NCBI GenBank assembly: GCA_020634515.1
Contig: JACKBL010000008.1
Span: 186,001 to 250,000 of the forward strand
From: Ardenticatenales bacterium
GTDB taxonomy: Bacteria > Chloroflexota > Anaerolineae > Promineifilales > Promineifilaceae
Direction of reading: 5' to 3'
DNA: 64,000 nucleotides
The notes beneath the pieces are model-generated. The model was not told where the DNA came from and searched no databases. It was given only the letters and a program-made list of their open reading frames with translations. The position numbers and the translations under genes were made by a program. Positions 35,933 through 47,300 of the stretch are shown here, piece after piece. The stretch's first letter is position 1; each line of letters begins with the position of its first letter.

Positions 35933-38900
35933 TCATGTTTCATTAGTCTTGCGGCGACTATTTTGGCGGCGCTGCCGCTGCCATTGCATCATATTCTGAC
36001 GCTCTTGCCGGATTCTCACTCTTTCCTGGCTGGCGAGAGACGCAGCGGGAGGCTCTTGTTTCTGGCTTAAGTATTGGGCCAACCCATGTACGGTGGGATA
36101 TTGAAACAGTTCTACCATTGCCAGGTCCGGTACAGGCAGCTCGTCTTGCAGCAAGGTTTTTATCTTTGCCATTAGTAAGGAGTGCCCCCCCAAATCGAAA
36201 AAATTGTCGTAGGCGCCGACGCGCTCGACCTGCAATACTTGCTGCCATATGGCGGCAATCTGCTGCTCCCAACCGGGCGCCGGCGTCACGTAAGTTTGGG
36301 TTGTCGCGGAATGCCTATGATCTGGCGCGGAGAGGGCGCGCCGATCAACCTTGCCATTAGGGGTAAGGGGGAACGCGGCAACGGGCACAAACACGGATGG
36401 GATCATATAACCAGGCAGTTCCCATTGCAGTTTACGCTGCAATTCAGCTACATGTGCCTTATCTTTGTCCGCGGCGAGAATGACATAAGCCACTAACCGT
36501 TTGCTGCCTGTGCCATCGTCATGGGCGACAACGACTGCGTCCCGCACTGTCGGCTCGTGATGCAACGCGGCTTCGATTTCCGCCAGTTCAATGCGATAAC
36601 CGCGCACCTTAACCTGATGGTCGATCCGTCCCAGAAACTCAATGCTTCCATCGGTGCGATAACGGGCTATGTCGCCTGTGTGATATAAGCGCTCGCCAGG
36701 GGTCTGGCTAAATGGGTTGGGGATGAATTGCTCCGCGGTCAGGGATGGACGGCGGATGTACCCCCGTGCCAGACCGGCGCCCCCAATATATAAATTACCA
36801 GGTACACCCACGGGCGTTAGATTCAACTGGTTATCTAAAAGGTAAATTTGTGTGTTATCAATGGGAGAACCAATAAATACCGGCCCTTCTCCTATTTCTA
36901 CGGTATCAGTCGTTGACCAAATTGTCGTCTCGGTTGGACCGTACATATTCCACAAGGCGCTGCCGGAACCGGCCAGACGATTTGCCAGGTCGCGCGATAA
37001 AGCCTCTCCCCCGCACAGGATTTTCAATTGTTTGCTTCCCGACCAGCGCGCCTCTAATAAAAGCTGCCAGGTGGCTGGCGTTGCTTGCATGACCGTGGCG
37101 CCGCGGCGATGTATGGCCGCCGCCAGGCGAGACCCATCAACGACTTCATCAGCTTGCGCTAAAACGCACGTGGCCCCAACGATGAGGGGCAAGAAAAGCT
37201 CCATGCCGGCAATATCAAAAGACAGCGACGTCACGGATAGTAGAACGTCGTCTGGCTGCAAACCCGGGCGCACGCGCATGGACTGCAAAAAGTTGGTTAG
37301 TGCCCGGTGCGTAACCTGCACCCCTTTGGGTTGGCCTGTGGAGCCGGATGTATAGATCACGTACGCCAGGTTATCTTCGCTAATGCTTTGCGATAAATCA
37401 CCATCCGCCGCCGTGTCCTCATTGTCCCCAATCTCGTCAATAAGAATGACCTTTCCTTGATAGGCGGGCAAGTTTCCCTTTAGAGATGGCTGCGTTAGCA
37501 ACCAGGCTGCTTGCGCATCTTGCAGCACAAAATTTAGGCGTTGTGGGGGATGGGTGGGGTCCAGGGGGAGGTAAGCCCCGCCTGCCAGCAAAATGCCCAA
37601 CAAGCCCGTTATCATTTCTACAGAGCGCTCCAGGTAGATGCCCACAACCGTTTCTGGCCCCACGCCCTGATTCCGCAGGTAGCGTGCTACGCGATGCGCG
37701 CGGCGGGATAAGGCCGCATAGGTCAGGTGCTGATCCGCAAATACGATGGCTGTCGCCGCGGGTGTTTGCGCCGCCTGTTGGAGAAATAGCCGGGGCACAC
37801 AATATGGCGGGGCATGATTGGTCCGTGTATTGTTCCACGTTTGCAGCAGTCGTTGGCTTTCTTCCGCCGGCAGCATCGGCAACAACAGAATCCGCTGGAC
37901 AGGTTGGTTGACAATGCTTTCCAACAGGACTTGATAATGCCTTAGCAGGTTGTCAATATACTCTGCCGTAAACAGGTCGCTGTTATATTCACAGGCAATC
38001 CGCAATCCCCCAGGCAAATCAGCGGCACTGAGAGCCAAATCGAACTGGGACGTGTGTTTTTCGAGCGCCACCGTTTCTAGCAGTAACCCATTGAGATTCA
38101 ATGGGGCGCCCGCTTCGCCCAGCGCAAAAGCAGCTAACCGCGGCATTTCCGGCAGTGGCGACTTTTGCAGGAAGAACATAGTTTGAAACAGGGGAGAGCG
38201 GCTGGTATCGCGATCGAGGCGTAACCGCTCAACCAGTAATTGGAGGGGATATTCCTGGTGGGCAAACGCGGCCAACACTGTCTGCCGCACCTGTTCCAGA
38301 AAAGCCAGGAAGGGGGGATTGCCGGCAAGTTTTGAGCGTATGGCGATGCTGTTGGTGAAGTAGCCGACCAGTTTTGTGAAAGCGGCCCGATTTCTACCCG
38401 CCACGGCCGAACCCACGATAACTTCATCCTGGCCGGTATAACGATGCAAGAGTACCAGGTAGGCCGCCAACAGGGTCATGTATAAAGTAGCCCCTTGGGA
38501 GCGGCCCAGCGTTGTTATTTTTCGTGATAATTCCTGGTTCAACCGGATAGTTTTAACCCGACCGCGAAAAGTCTGGATAGCCGGTCGTCGGTAGTCGCCG
38601 GGCATGTTGAGGAGTGGGAGTGCCCCCTGTAGCTGTTGTTGCCAGTAGGCCCACAATCGCAATCCTTCCGATCCATTTAGGCGCTCATTTTGCCAGCGGG
38701 CATAATCAGTATATTGCAGCCTGTCTGGGGGGGGCGGCATGGGCATGTTTCCTTGTTCAGCCGCATACAATTCACCCAACTCGTGGATAAGTACGGCCAG
38801 CGACCAAAAATCAGCCACGATATGATGGATGACGAACAGGAGTATGGTTTCGCGCTCGGCTCGTTGGAACAAATGGACTCGCCATAATGGCGCTTGTTGC

Positions 38901-41359
38901 AAATCGAAGGGGCGTTGGGAAGCGGCCATCAGCGCTTGTTGCAGGTCCGCTTCATTCCAGGCTGACGCATCTTCTACCTGGAAATCCAATTCCATGCGGG
39001 CCTGGACTTGCTGAACAGGCTCGCCTGCCAGAGTTAAAAAGGTGGTGCGCAAGGCAGGGTGACGCTGTGCCAGAAGGTAAAAAGCACGATGAAATGCCGG
39101 CATATCTAAAACAGAAAGAATACGGGCGGCGCAGACGATGTGATAGGCGGCGCTCTCCGGGGAAAGCTGGTGCAAAAACCAGATACCTTTTTGCCCATAC
39201 GTTAGTGGGTAACCGTTCTCTGGGAAGAGATCTGTTGGGGTCCTCACGGACGCCGCCAGGGTCGCCGGTTCCGTTCCTGTCGCAATCCGCCCGGCAAGTT
39301 CGCTAATACTCGTTCCTTGCAAAAGGGTGGTCTCTGGCAAAGCCACCTTGAAAACCGTCTCAATTTCGTGTTCCAGGGTAATAGCCGAAAGTGAATCAAG
39401 GCCCAGTTCGTTAAGGGGACGGCGTATATCAATTTGTGTAGGATTGATTTGCAACGTTTGGGCTATCCGCTGTTGCAAAAAGTGTTCTATGAGGGGTCGA
39501 CGGTCGCTTGCATCATCTGTTTGGGGCCATTCTGCCGGCAAAAGATCGGCCCCTTCTTCCAGGTCAATCGTTGTTGAAATTTCCCGCGAAAAACTTTCCC
39601 CGACCTTATCCAACTCCCCGGCCAAGAAAGCCGCTCGTGTTGCCTGCCGTTGGATTTTGCCGCTAGAAGTCTTCGGGATCGAGTGCGGTTTTATCAAGAC
39701 CACGCCGTAAAGTTGTAGTTGGTATACCCTGGCGACAGCCTGACGCATCGCGCGAAAAATATCTTGCAAATCAGCGTCGTTGGCTGATTCGTCATTTCCG
39801 TTCCGGCGAGATTGGCCGATTGAAGTACTCACTTCCTGCACGTGTATCAGTCGTTCTTCCCCCTGCATCTGCACGGAAAACGCAGCCCCACACCCGGGGC
39901 GCAAAGCCGGGTGACTTTGCGTGATGGTTTGTTCAATATCATCTGGGTAGTAATTTTGACCACGGACGATGATCAGATCCTTGAGCCGTCCCGTGATAAA
40001 TAACTCGCCTGTTTGCAAGAAACCCAGATCGCCTGTGCGTAGGAATGGTCCTGTGCCATCTGCCAGAAAGGCGTGAAAAGAACGCGCGGTTTCTTCCGGC
40101 TGATTCCAGTAACCGGCAGCTACACCTGGTCCTGAAAGCCAGATCTCGCCCACCTTGGCGTCTGGACACGGCTGGCACGTTTGGGGATTGACAACGACAA
40201 GTTGTTGTCCAGTCAGGGAGCGACCACAGCTTACAAACGTTTGTGCCACCGGATGGTCAATATCCTCCTGTACTACCTCATCTTGCGCCAGCGCCTGGAT
40301 ATTGACAGCCTGCGTAATAGGGGGAGCTTCCTTGACGCCGCCAGTGGCGATCAAGGTCGCTTCCGCCAGACCATAGCAGGGGTAAAAGGCCTGGTAGCGG
40401 AAGCCTGCCAGGGCGAATGCCTCGGCAAAGCGGCGCATCGTATCATGCCGGACAGCTTCCGCGCCATTGAAAGCGACATCCCAATGGCTCAGATCCAGGG
40501 TGGCGCGTTGTTCCGGGGTGATTTTTCGGACGCACAACTCATAGGCGAAGTTGGGGCCGCCGCTGGTTGTGGCTTGATAGCGGGATACCGCTTGCAGCCA
40601 GCGGAACGGACGTTTTAGGAAATCAATGGGCGACATCAATACAACCGGAAAATCCCCATAGAGCGGCTGCAAAATCCCGCCAATCAGTCCCATATCGTGA
40701 TATGGTGGCAGCCAGATGACCCCCTGGCTATTTTCGGAATGTCCAAAACGCTGATGTATCTGCGCCAGGTTGTAACACAGATTGCCGTGGGTAAGCATGG
40801 TGCCCTTTGCCGCCGCGGTGGATCCGGAAGTGTATTGCAGGAAAGCTAATGAATCTTGATTGATGGATGGCTGCTGCCAGGCTGTCATCAGCGCTTTGTC
40901 TGCTGTGTCCGTGGCCAGCCAATCTAGTGCTTTCAGGTCTGGGGCATATCCAAACAGGAATGAGGCCATCTGCAAGACAGGTCTGGTTGTCAGCACGATT
41001 TTTGCCTGAGAATCGGCGGCAATAGCCTGGAGACGGGGCAAGGTGCGGTTTAATCTGGTAGGATCGGGCGGATATGCCGGCACAGCCACCACATTAGCAA
41101 ACAGACAGCCCATGAACGCAGCGATATAAGCCAGCCCAGGCGGATAGAGAAGCAAAGCCCGCTCTCCGCTGACATTACGCGACTGCAACAATGCAGCAAT
41201 AGTGCGCGCCTGTTCTTCTAACTGGACATAAGTTAAATGCGCTTCTTCAGACTCGCCATCTAGCAGGTAGGTATAAATCCGCTTATGAGGATTTTGCCCG
41301 GCGCGCTGCTGTAGCAACGAGACGAGATCAGAGGGGAGCGTGTCAGGGCTGCTATTCAT
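35933..41359 (-). CDS. Protein E: fatty acyl-AMP ligase-ACP-C-A(Gly)-T
   Basis: A 1808-residue starter protein. Residues 1-590 form a fatty acyl-AMP ligase that activates a free fatty acid and hands it to the following ACP: YTSGSTAAAKGTMLTHGNL near 186 and LPPYHDMGLIGG near 225 are typical. The ACP serine is in ELGLDSLSA near 653. The condensation domain has HHIVADFWS near 843, the form often seen next to ACPs. The adenylation domain (about 1190-1680) has YTSGSTGQPKG and NGKVDRR. Its code reads DIMQLGMIWK, two changes from the glycine code DILQLGLIWK. The carrier is DLGGHSLLMAK near 1722. Expected product: N-acyl-glycine on the carrier. ATG 41359 lies one base after the stop of NRPS D. Confidence 0.92.
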   Translation of the reverse strand: MNSSPDTLPSDLVSLLQQRAGQNPHKRIYTYLLDGESEEAHLTYVQLEEQARTIAALLQSRNVSGERALLLYPPGLAYIAAFMGCLFANVVAVPAYPPDPTRLNRTLPRLQAIAADSQAKIVLTTRPVLQMASFLFGYAPDLKALDWLATDTADKALMTAWQQPSINQDSLAFLQYTSGSTAAAKGTMLTHGNLCYNLAQIHQRFGHSENSQGVIWLPPYHDMGLIGGILQPLYGDFPVVLMSPIDFLKRPFRWLQAVSRYQATTSGGPNFAYELCVRKITPEQRATLDLSHWDVAFNGAEAVRHDTMRRFAEAFALAGFRYQAFYPCYGLAEATLIATGGVKEAPPITQAVNIQALAQDEVVQEDIDHPVAQTFVSCGRSLTGQQLVVVNPQTCQPCPDAKVGEIWLSGPGVAAGYWNQPEETARSFHAFLADGTGPFLRTGDLGFLQTGELFITGRLKDLIIVRGQNYYPDDIEQTITQSHPALRPGCGAAFSVQMQGEERLIHVQEVSTSIGQSRRNGNDESANDADLQDIFRAMRQAVARVYQLQLYGVVLIKPHSIPKTSSGKIQRQATRAAFLAGELDKVGESFSREISTTIDLEEGADLLPAEWPQTDDASDRRPLIEHFLQQRIAQTLQINPTQIDIRRPLNELGLDSLSAITLEHEIETVFKVALPETTLLQGTSISELAGRIATGTEPATLAASVRTPTDLFPENGYPLTYGQKGIWFLHQLSPESAAYHIVCAARILSVLDMPAFHRAFYLLAQRHPALRTTFLTLAGEPVQQVQARMELDFQVEDASAWNEADLQQALMAASQRPFDLQQAPLWRVHLFQRAERETILLFVIHHIVADFWSLAVLIHELGELYAAEQGNMPMPPPPDRLQYTDYARWQNERLNGSEGLRLWAYWQQQLQGALPLLNMPGDYRRPAIQTFRGRVKTIRLNQELSRKITTLGRSQGATLYMTLLAAYLVLLHRYTGQDEVIVGSAVAGRNRAAFTKLVGYFTNSIAIRSKLAGNPPFLAFLEQVRQTVLAAFAHQEYPLQLLVERLRLDRDTSRSPLFQTMFFLQKSPLPEMPRLAAFALGEAGAPLNLNGLLLETVALEKHTSQFDLALSAADLPGGLRIACEYNSDLFTAEYIDNLLRHYQVLLESIVNQPVQRILLLPMLPAEESQRLLQTWNNTRTNHAPPYCVPRLFLQQAAQTPAATAIVFADQHLTYAALSRRAHRVARYLRNQGVGPETVVGIYLERSVEMITGLLGILLAGGAYLPLDPTHPPQRLNFVLQDAQAAWLLTQPSLKGNLPAYQGKVILIDEIGDNEDTAADGDLSQSISEDNLAYVIYTSGSTGQPKGVQVTHRALTNFLQSMRVRPGLQPDDVLLSVTSLSFDIAGMELFLPLIVGATCVLAQADEVVDGSRLAAAIHRRGATVMQATPATWQLLLEARWSGSKQLKILCGGEALSRDLANRLAGSGSALWNMYGPTETTIWSTTDTVEIGEGPVFIGSPIDNTQIYLLDNQLNLTPVGVPGNLYIGGAGLARGYIRRPSLTAEQFIPNPFSQTPGERLYHTGDIARYRTDGSIEFLGRIDHQVKVRGYRIELAEIEAALHHEPTVRDAVVVAHDDGTGSKRLVAYVILAADKDKAHVAELQRKLQWELPGYMIPSVFVPVAAFPLTPNGKVDRRALSAPDHRHSATTQTYVTPAPGWEQQIAAIWQQVLQVERVGAYDNFFDLGGHSLLMAKIKTLLQDELPVPDLAMVELFQYPTVHGLAQYLSQKQEPPAASLASQERVRIRQERQNMMQWQRQRRQNSRRKTNET

Positions 41360-41360
41360 A

Positions 41361-44300
41361 CTATCTTGCGACCTCCTGTAAACCGTCCTTGAGGCGGTCC
41401 GCCAGAAACGCTACCTGCGGCGATTGCAGCAAAGAGAAGTGATGTCCTGGCGTGTCATACACTGCAAGTTGGTGCGAAATGAATTTACCCCAGCCCAAAT
41501 CGCTTTCCAGTTCTCCTTCTCCCCAGAACTCCATCGCCTTGAACAAAACCACGGGACTCCCCGTGTAAAGCTGTGGTTGATACTGTTCCATGGCCCGTAT
41601 ATTTGCTTTGAAAACATCAAAAAGGTGGTGAAGTTGGTCCAGTTGCGTATCAGGGGGAATAACGCCAGCCTGTCTGGTTTGCTGCAGTATGTAAGCCAAT
41701 TCGTCTCCCGGCACGTCTTGGGCTGCTTCTCTCACATTATCGATCGGGGTCCACAGACCCAGGTGCTGCATGAAACTAATGAGCAGGTCCGCATCGGATG
41801 TTTGCGTGTTGTCGGGTAGATGCGTATCAATCAGGATTAACCTGGCTATCTTCTGCCCTTGCATGTGTAGTTGCTGGGCCATTTCCAGGGCAATAATCCC
41901 TCCCATTGACCACCCGCCGAGGTAGTAGGGTCCCTCAGGTTGAACATGGCGAATAAGCGCAATGTAATGCGCGGCCATTTCTTCAACGTTAGAAGATGGC
42001 TCCTCTAATCCATCCAGCCCTCTGGCTTGTAGCCCATAGAATGGCTGCTGTGGCCCAAGATGGCGGGCCAGTTCAAAATAGCAGAAAACATTGCCGCCGA
42101 CGGGATGAACAAAGAAAAGCGGATGGTGCTCAGGGATGCCGGCTTGAATAGGAACTAACGAGGTTGGCGCAGCCAGTTGGTCCTGGTTGTGTTGTCGCAG
42201 CGCGGCGGCCATTAGCTCAATGGTGGCGTTCTGGAAGATGGCAGTGAGGGGGAAGGTGGGGTGTACTTCTTGCCGCAATCGTGTCACCAGACGCACCGCC
42301 ATGAGCGAGTGCCCGCCTAATTGGAAAAAGTCATCAGTAATTCCTACGGGATGTAAACCTAATACCTCTTCCCAGATTTGGACGAGTTGCCATTCCAGAG
42401 CGGTGCGCGGCCCCATCAGATCTTCCCGCCTGAGCAGGCTCGTTTCTCTCGGATTGGGCAGGGCCTGGCGGTCGACCTTGCCGTTGGGGGTCATGGGCAG
42501 GCTATCCAGCAGCACAAAGGCGGCGGGAACCATGTAGGGGGGCAAAACGGCTTGCAGCGCTTCGCGCAAGGCGGGCGGTGATAACGTGGCTGCCGGCTGC
42601 GCGGTTACATAAGCCACGAGTTGCTTCTCCGCCGCCGTGTCTCGTTCGCTCAGCGTGCGAGCCACGACCACCACATCCCGCACCGCCGACTGCTGCCGCA
42701 GCACGGCCTCAACTTCCCCCAACTCAATGCGGTAGCCACGCACCTTCACCTGATGGTCAATGCGCCCGATAAAGGCGATGTGACCATCGGGGCGGAAACG
42801 CGCCAGGTCGCCTGTGCGGTACAGGCGCGCGCCGGGCGTGCGGCTGAAGGGATGGGGCAGGAACCGCTCGGCCGTCAATCCGGGGCGGCGCAGATAACCG
42901 CGGGCCAGGCCGTCACCGCCAATGTACACCTCGCCGGGTACGCCCACGGGCACGGGTTGTAGCGCCTCATCCAGGATGTATACCCGCGTATTGTCAATAG
43001 GTCGCCCAATGGTCATTGGGCCGGCAGGGTCTCGCCGGGCATAAGTCGAGTAGGTGGTGTCCTCTGATGGCCCGTACAGGTCATAGACGCAATGTATGGT
43101 TGGCCGCTGCTGGTGGATTTGTTGGACCAGATCGGTGGGCAAGATTTCTCCGGCAAGGTTGACGACATGCACACCGTCGGGCAAGCCTTGCTGGCGCAAC
43201 AGCTCTTTCATAGCGGAAGGCACGGTGTTTATCAGGCTCACGGTTTGCGCCGCGTCCGACTCTGGAACATCCAGGACCGTTTCCACCAGCACCACGGTTC
43301 CGCCACGGCTCAGGGGGACAAACAACTCAAATATGGATAGGTCAAAGCAAATGGAAGTGACAGCGAGCGTTCTGGCTAACACGGTATCATCAAACACCCC
43401 ATGCGCCCAGCTAATCAGAGCCAGGGCGTTTTGATGGGTGATGGCTACCCCTTTGGGTTTTCCCGTGGAACCAGAGGTGTAGATCACGTAGGCCAGATTT
43501 CCGGCGTGACACCGCGCCGGCGGTGGTGCAACAGGCATGGCAGCTATGACGCCGCCATCTTCGTCCAGACAAATGACGTTATCAAGCACGTTTTCCCAGG
43601 CAGCCGCCAGTTCTTTTTCCGTCAGCAGCACGGGGGATTGCGTGTCTGACAGAATGAAACGAATGCGTTCCGCCGGATATGTCGGGTCCAGGGGCACATA
43701 TCCTGCCCCGGCCTTCAACACGCCTAGCAGAGCAACAACCATGCTTACTGACCGCTTCAAGAAGACGCCCACGAGGGTTTCCGGTCCGACGCCCAGTCCA
43801 CGCAGATAGTGGGCTAACTGGTTTGCCCGCCGGTCAAGTTCGCTGTAGGTCAGTTGCTCTTCGCCAAACGAAAGGGCTATCCGATCTGGCGTGGCGGCGG
43901 CCTGCGCTTCTATCAGTTGATGGATACATAGCGAAGAAGTGTACGGGCGGGTTGTTTCGTTCCAGGCAAACAGAATTTGCTGTGTTTCCGCCGGAGGCAG
44001 CAGAGGGAGTTGGGTAAAGGGCGCATGGGGTTGCTCCACAATGGCTGTCAGGAGATGTTGCCAATGGTCAGCCATACGGGCAATGGTGTCCGCGGCAAAC
44101 AGGTCTATGTTATACTCTATGTCCCCCACCAATACGCCAGCATCATCGCCCATGGCCAGCGTCAGGTCAAACTTAGTGACGTGCAAGTCCACGGCGACGG
44201 GGTCCGTCGTCACTTCGGCGCGGGTTTCGCCGCCGTTGCCATAGCCCAGGTCAAAAGTAAACATCACCTGGAACAACGGATTACGGCTGAGGTCACGTTC

Positions 44301-47300
44301 GGGTTGGAGTTCCTGGACCAGCTTTTCAAAGGGCAAGTCCTGGTGGTCATAGGCCGCGAGGGTCATGGCGCGCACCCGCCGCAACAATTGGCGGAAAGAG
44401 GGGTGTCCTGACAGGTCCGTGCGCAGCACCAGCGTATTGACAAAGAAGCCAATCAATCCTTCCGTCTCAAACCGGTTACGGTTGGCAATAGGGGTTCCCA
44501 CTACCACATCTTCTTGTCCGCTGTAACGCGCCAGCAGGATTTGAAAAGCGGTCAGCAAAAGCATGAACAGCGTGACGCCTTCGGCGCGAGCCACGGCGCG
44601 CAGGGCGGCGGCGGTTTCCGTAGGTATGACGAAGCTGTGCGCCGCGCCGCGGAAAGTTTGCGCCGGGGGACGAGGATAGTCGGTGGGCAAGGCGAGGGTA
44701 GGGAGGTCGGCTAACTGCGTGCGCCAATACTGCATTTGATGCGCCAACCCCGCGCCCTGCAACCACTGCTGCTGCCAGAGGGCAAAGTCAGCGTACTGGA
44801 TGGGGAGTTCCGGCAGCGGCGAAGGCTGCCCCTGCTCATAAGCATGATAAAGGGCATCCAACTCACGTTCAAACAACGTTACTGACCAGCCATCTGAAAT
44901 GATGTGGTGCATATTCACCAGCAGGACTTGTTCCGTGGGTGCAATGCGCAGCCAGGCAAAACGTATCAGGGGACCCTGGCTCAACACAAACGGGCGCGCC
45001 GCTTCTTCATCCACCAACTGTTGCGCCGCGGCCTGGCGTCGGGCGGGGGGCAGCCCTTGCAAGTCCACCACCGGCAGTGGTCGCGGCCGGTAAGGGGCAA
45101 TGACCTGTACCGGTTCATCATCGACGAGAGCAAAAGTCGTGCGTAATGTTTCGTGGCGACGGACAATCTCATTGAGGCTGCGGGCGACCGTGGTCACGGA
45201 CAACGACCCGCGTAAATACATGGCGGCGGGGATGTTATAGAACGAGCTATCAGGGGCCAACATATCCAGGAACCAGAGCCGTTGCTGTGCGAAGGAAAGG
45301 GGCAACGGCCCGTTGCGTTCGGCCGGCGTGATAGTAGTAGGCAGAGAAGGTGCATCAGGAACCGCGCGGCTGGATTCGATGAAGCCAGCTAATCCGGCCA
45401 CGGTAGGGGACTCAAAGAGTTGGTGCAGGGGGAACTCAATGGCAAAAGTGTCGCGCAGGCGGGACACAACCTGGGTGGCCACCAGGGAGTGACCGCCGAC
45501 CTCAAAGAAGTTATCCTGGACGCTGATCTGGTCTAAGCCTAATACCTGTGCCCAGGTATCCGCCACGAGCGCTTCAATAGGCGTGCGCGGCGGTGTGAAA
45601 GCGCGGCCACGGACCAGCCCCGCGCTGTCAGGGACGGGCAGGGCCTGGCGGTCGACCTTGCCGTTGGGGGTCATGGGCAGGCTATCCAGCAGCACAAAGG
45701 CGGCGGGAACCATGTAGGGGGGCAAAACGGCTTGCAGCGCTTCGCGCAAGGCGGGCGGTGATAACGTGGCTGCCGGCTGCGCGGTTACATAAGCCACGAG
45801 TTGCTTCTCCGCCGCCGTGTCTCGTTCGCTCAGCGTGCGAGCCACGACCACCACATCCCGCACCGCCGACTGCTGCCGCAGCACGGCCTCAACTTCCCCC
45901 AACTCAATGCGGTAGCCACGCACCTTCACCTGATGGTCAATGCGCCCGATAAAGGCGATGTGACCATCGGGGCGGAAACGCGCCAGGTCGCCTGTGCGGT
46001 ACAGGCGCGCGCCGGGCGTGCGGCTGAAGGGATGGGGCAGGAACCGCTCGGCCGTCAATCCGGGGCGGCGCAGATAACCGCGGGCCAGGCCGTCACCGCC
46101 AATGTACACCTCGCCGGGCACGCCCACGGGCACGGGTTGTAGCTCCTCATCCAGGATGTATACCCGCGTATTGTCAATAGGTCGCCCAATCAAGGTGATG
46201 TCGTGAGCGGCATCTGGTGGAACCGGGGTCCAGGTTGAAATGACACTGTTTTCCGTTGGGCCGTAGTTGTTAATCAGCGCAAAAGGAGAACCGGGTTTGG
46301 GCGCGCGATTCAACTTGTCGCCGCCCGTATGCAGCAGACGCAGGGAGACATCAGTGGGCCAGGGTTCCAACAAAACGGCTTCGGCTAATGGGGTGGGGCA
46401 GAAAGCCACCGTGACAGCCTGCGCAACGAACCAGGCGACAAGCTGCGTGGGGACGGCGCGTATGCGGGTGTCAGGTATGTGGAGACTGGCGCCAAAACCG
46501 AGATTTGCCCATACTTCCCACGCCGAAGCATCAAAAGAAGGGCTGGCGATAACCGACGCCCGGTCATGAGGCGTTATCTCGCTGGTGTGTTTGTGCCAGT
46601 TAATCAGGTTCAAGAGACCCCGATGGGGGACGCCTACCCCTTTAGGTTTTCCGGTAGAGCCGGAAGTGTAGATGACATAAGCGAGATTTTCGGCGGCGAC
46701 CTGCACAGCGGGCGTCTGGTCAGGCATTTGGGACACTGCCGCCCAATCGGCATCCAGGCAGATGACGTCCGCCGTTATGCCGGTCAAGTGGGATTGCAGG
46801 TCTTGTTGCGTCAACAGGGCTGGGAATTGTAAGTCCTGAGCAATGAACGCCAATCTGTCCGGCGGATGCGTGGGGTCCAGCGGCACGTAGCTGCCGCCAG
46901 CCTTCAGCACGGCCAGTTGGGCCACAATCATGGCGGCCGAACGGTCTAGCAGCACCCCCACTGTTACTTCTGAGCCAACGCCCCGCTGTTGCAGATAGTG
47001 AGCCAGTTGGTTAGCGCGCCCGTTGAGTGCGTGATATGTGAGGTGCAGGTCGCCATCCACAACGGCGAGGGCGTCGGGCGTGCGCTGGGCATGGGCGGAG
47101 ACGATGTCGTGAATGCACCCGGTCAGCTCGCAAGGGGCGTCTGTTTCGTTCCAGGCAAACAGAATTTGCTGCGTTTCCGCCGGAGGCAGCAGAGGGAGTT
47201 GGGTAAAGGGCGCATGGGGTTGCTCCACAATGGCTGTCAGGAGATGTTGCCAATGGTCAACCATACGGGCAATGGTGTCCGCGGCAAACAGGTCTATGTT

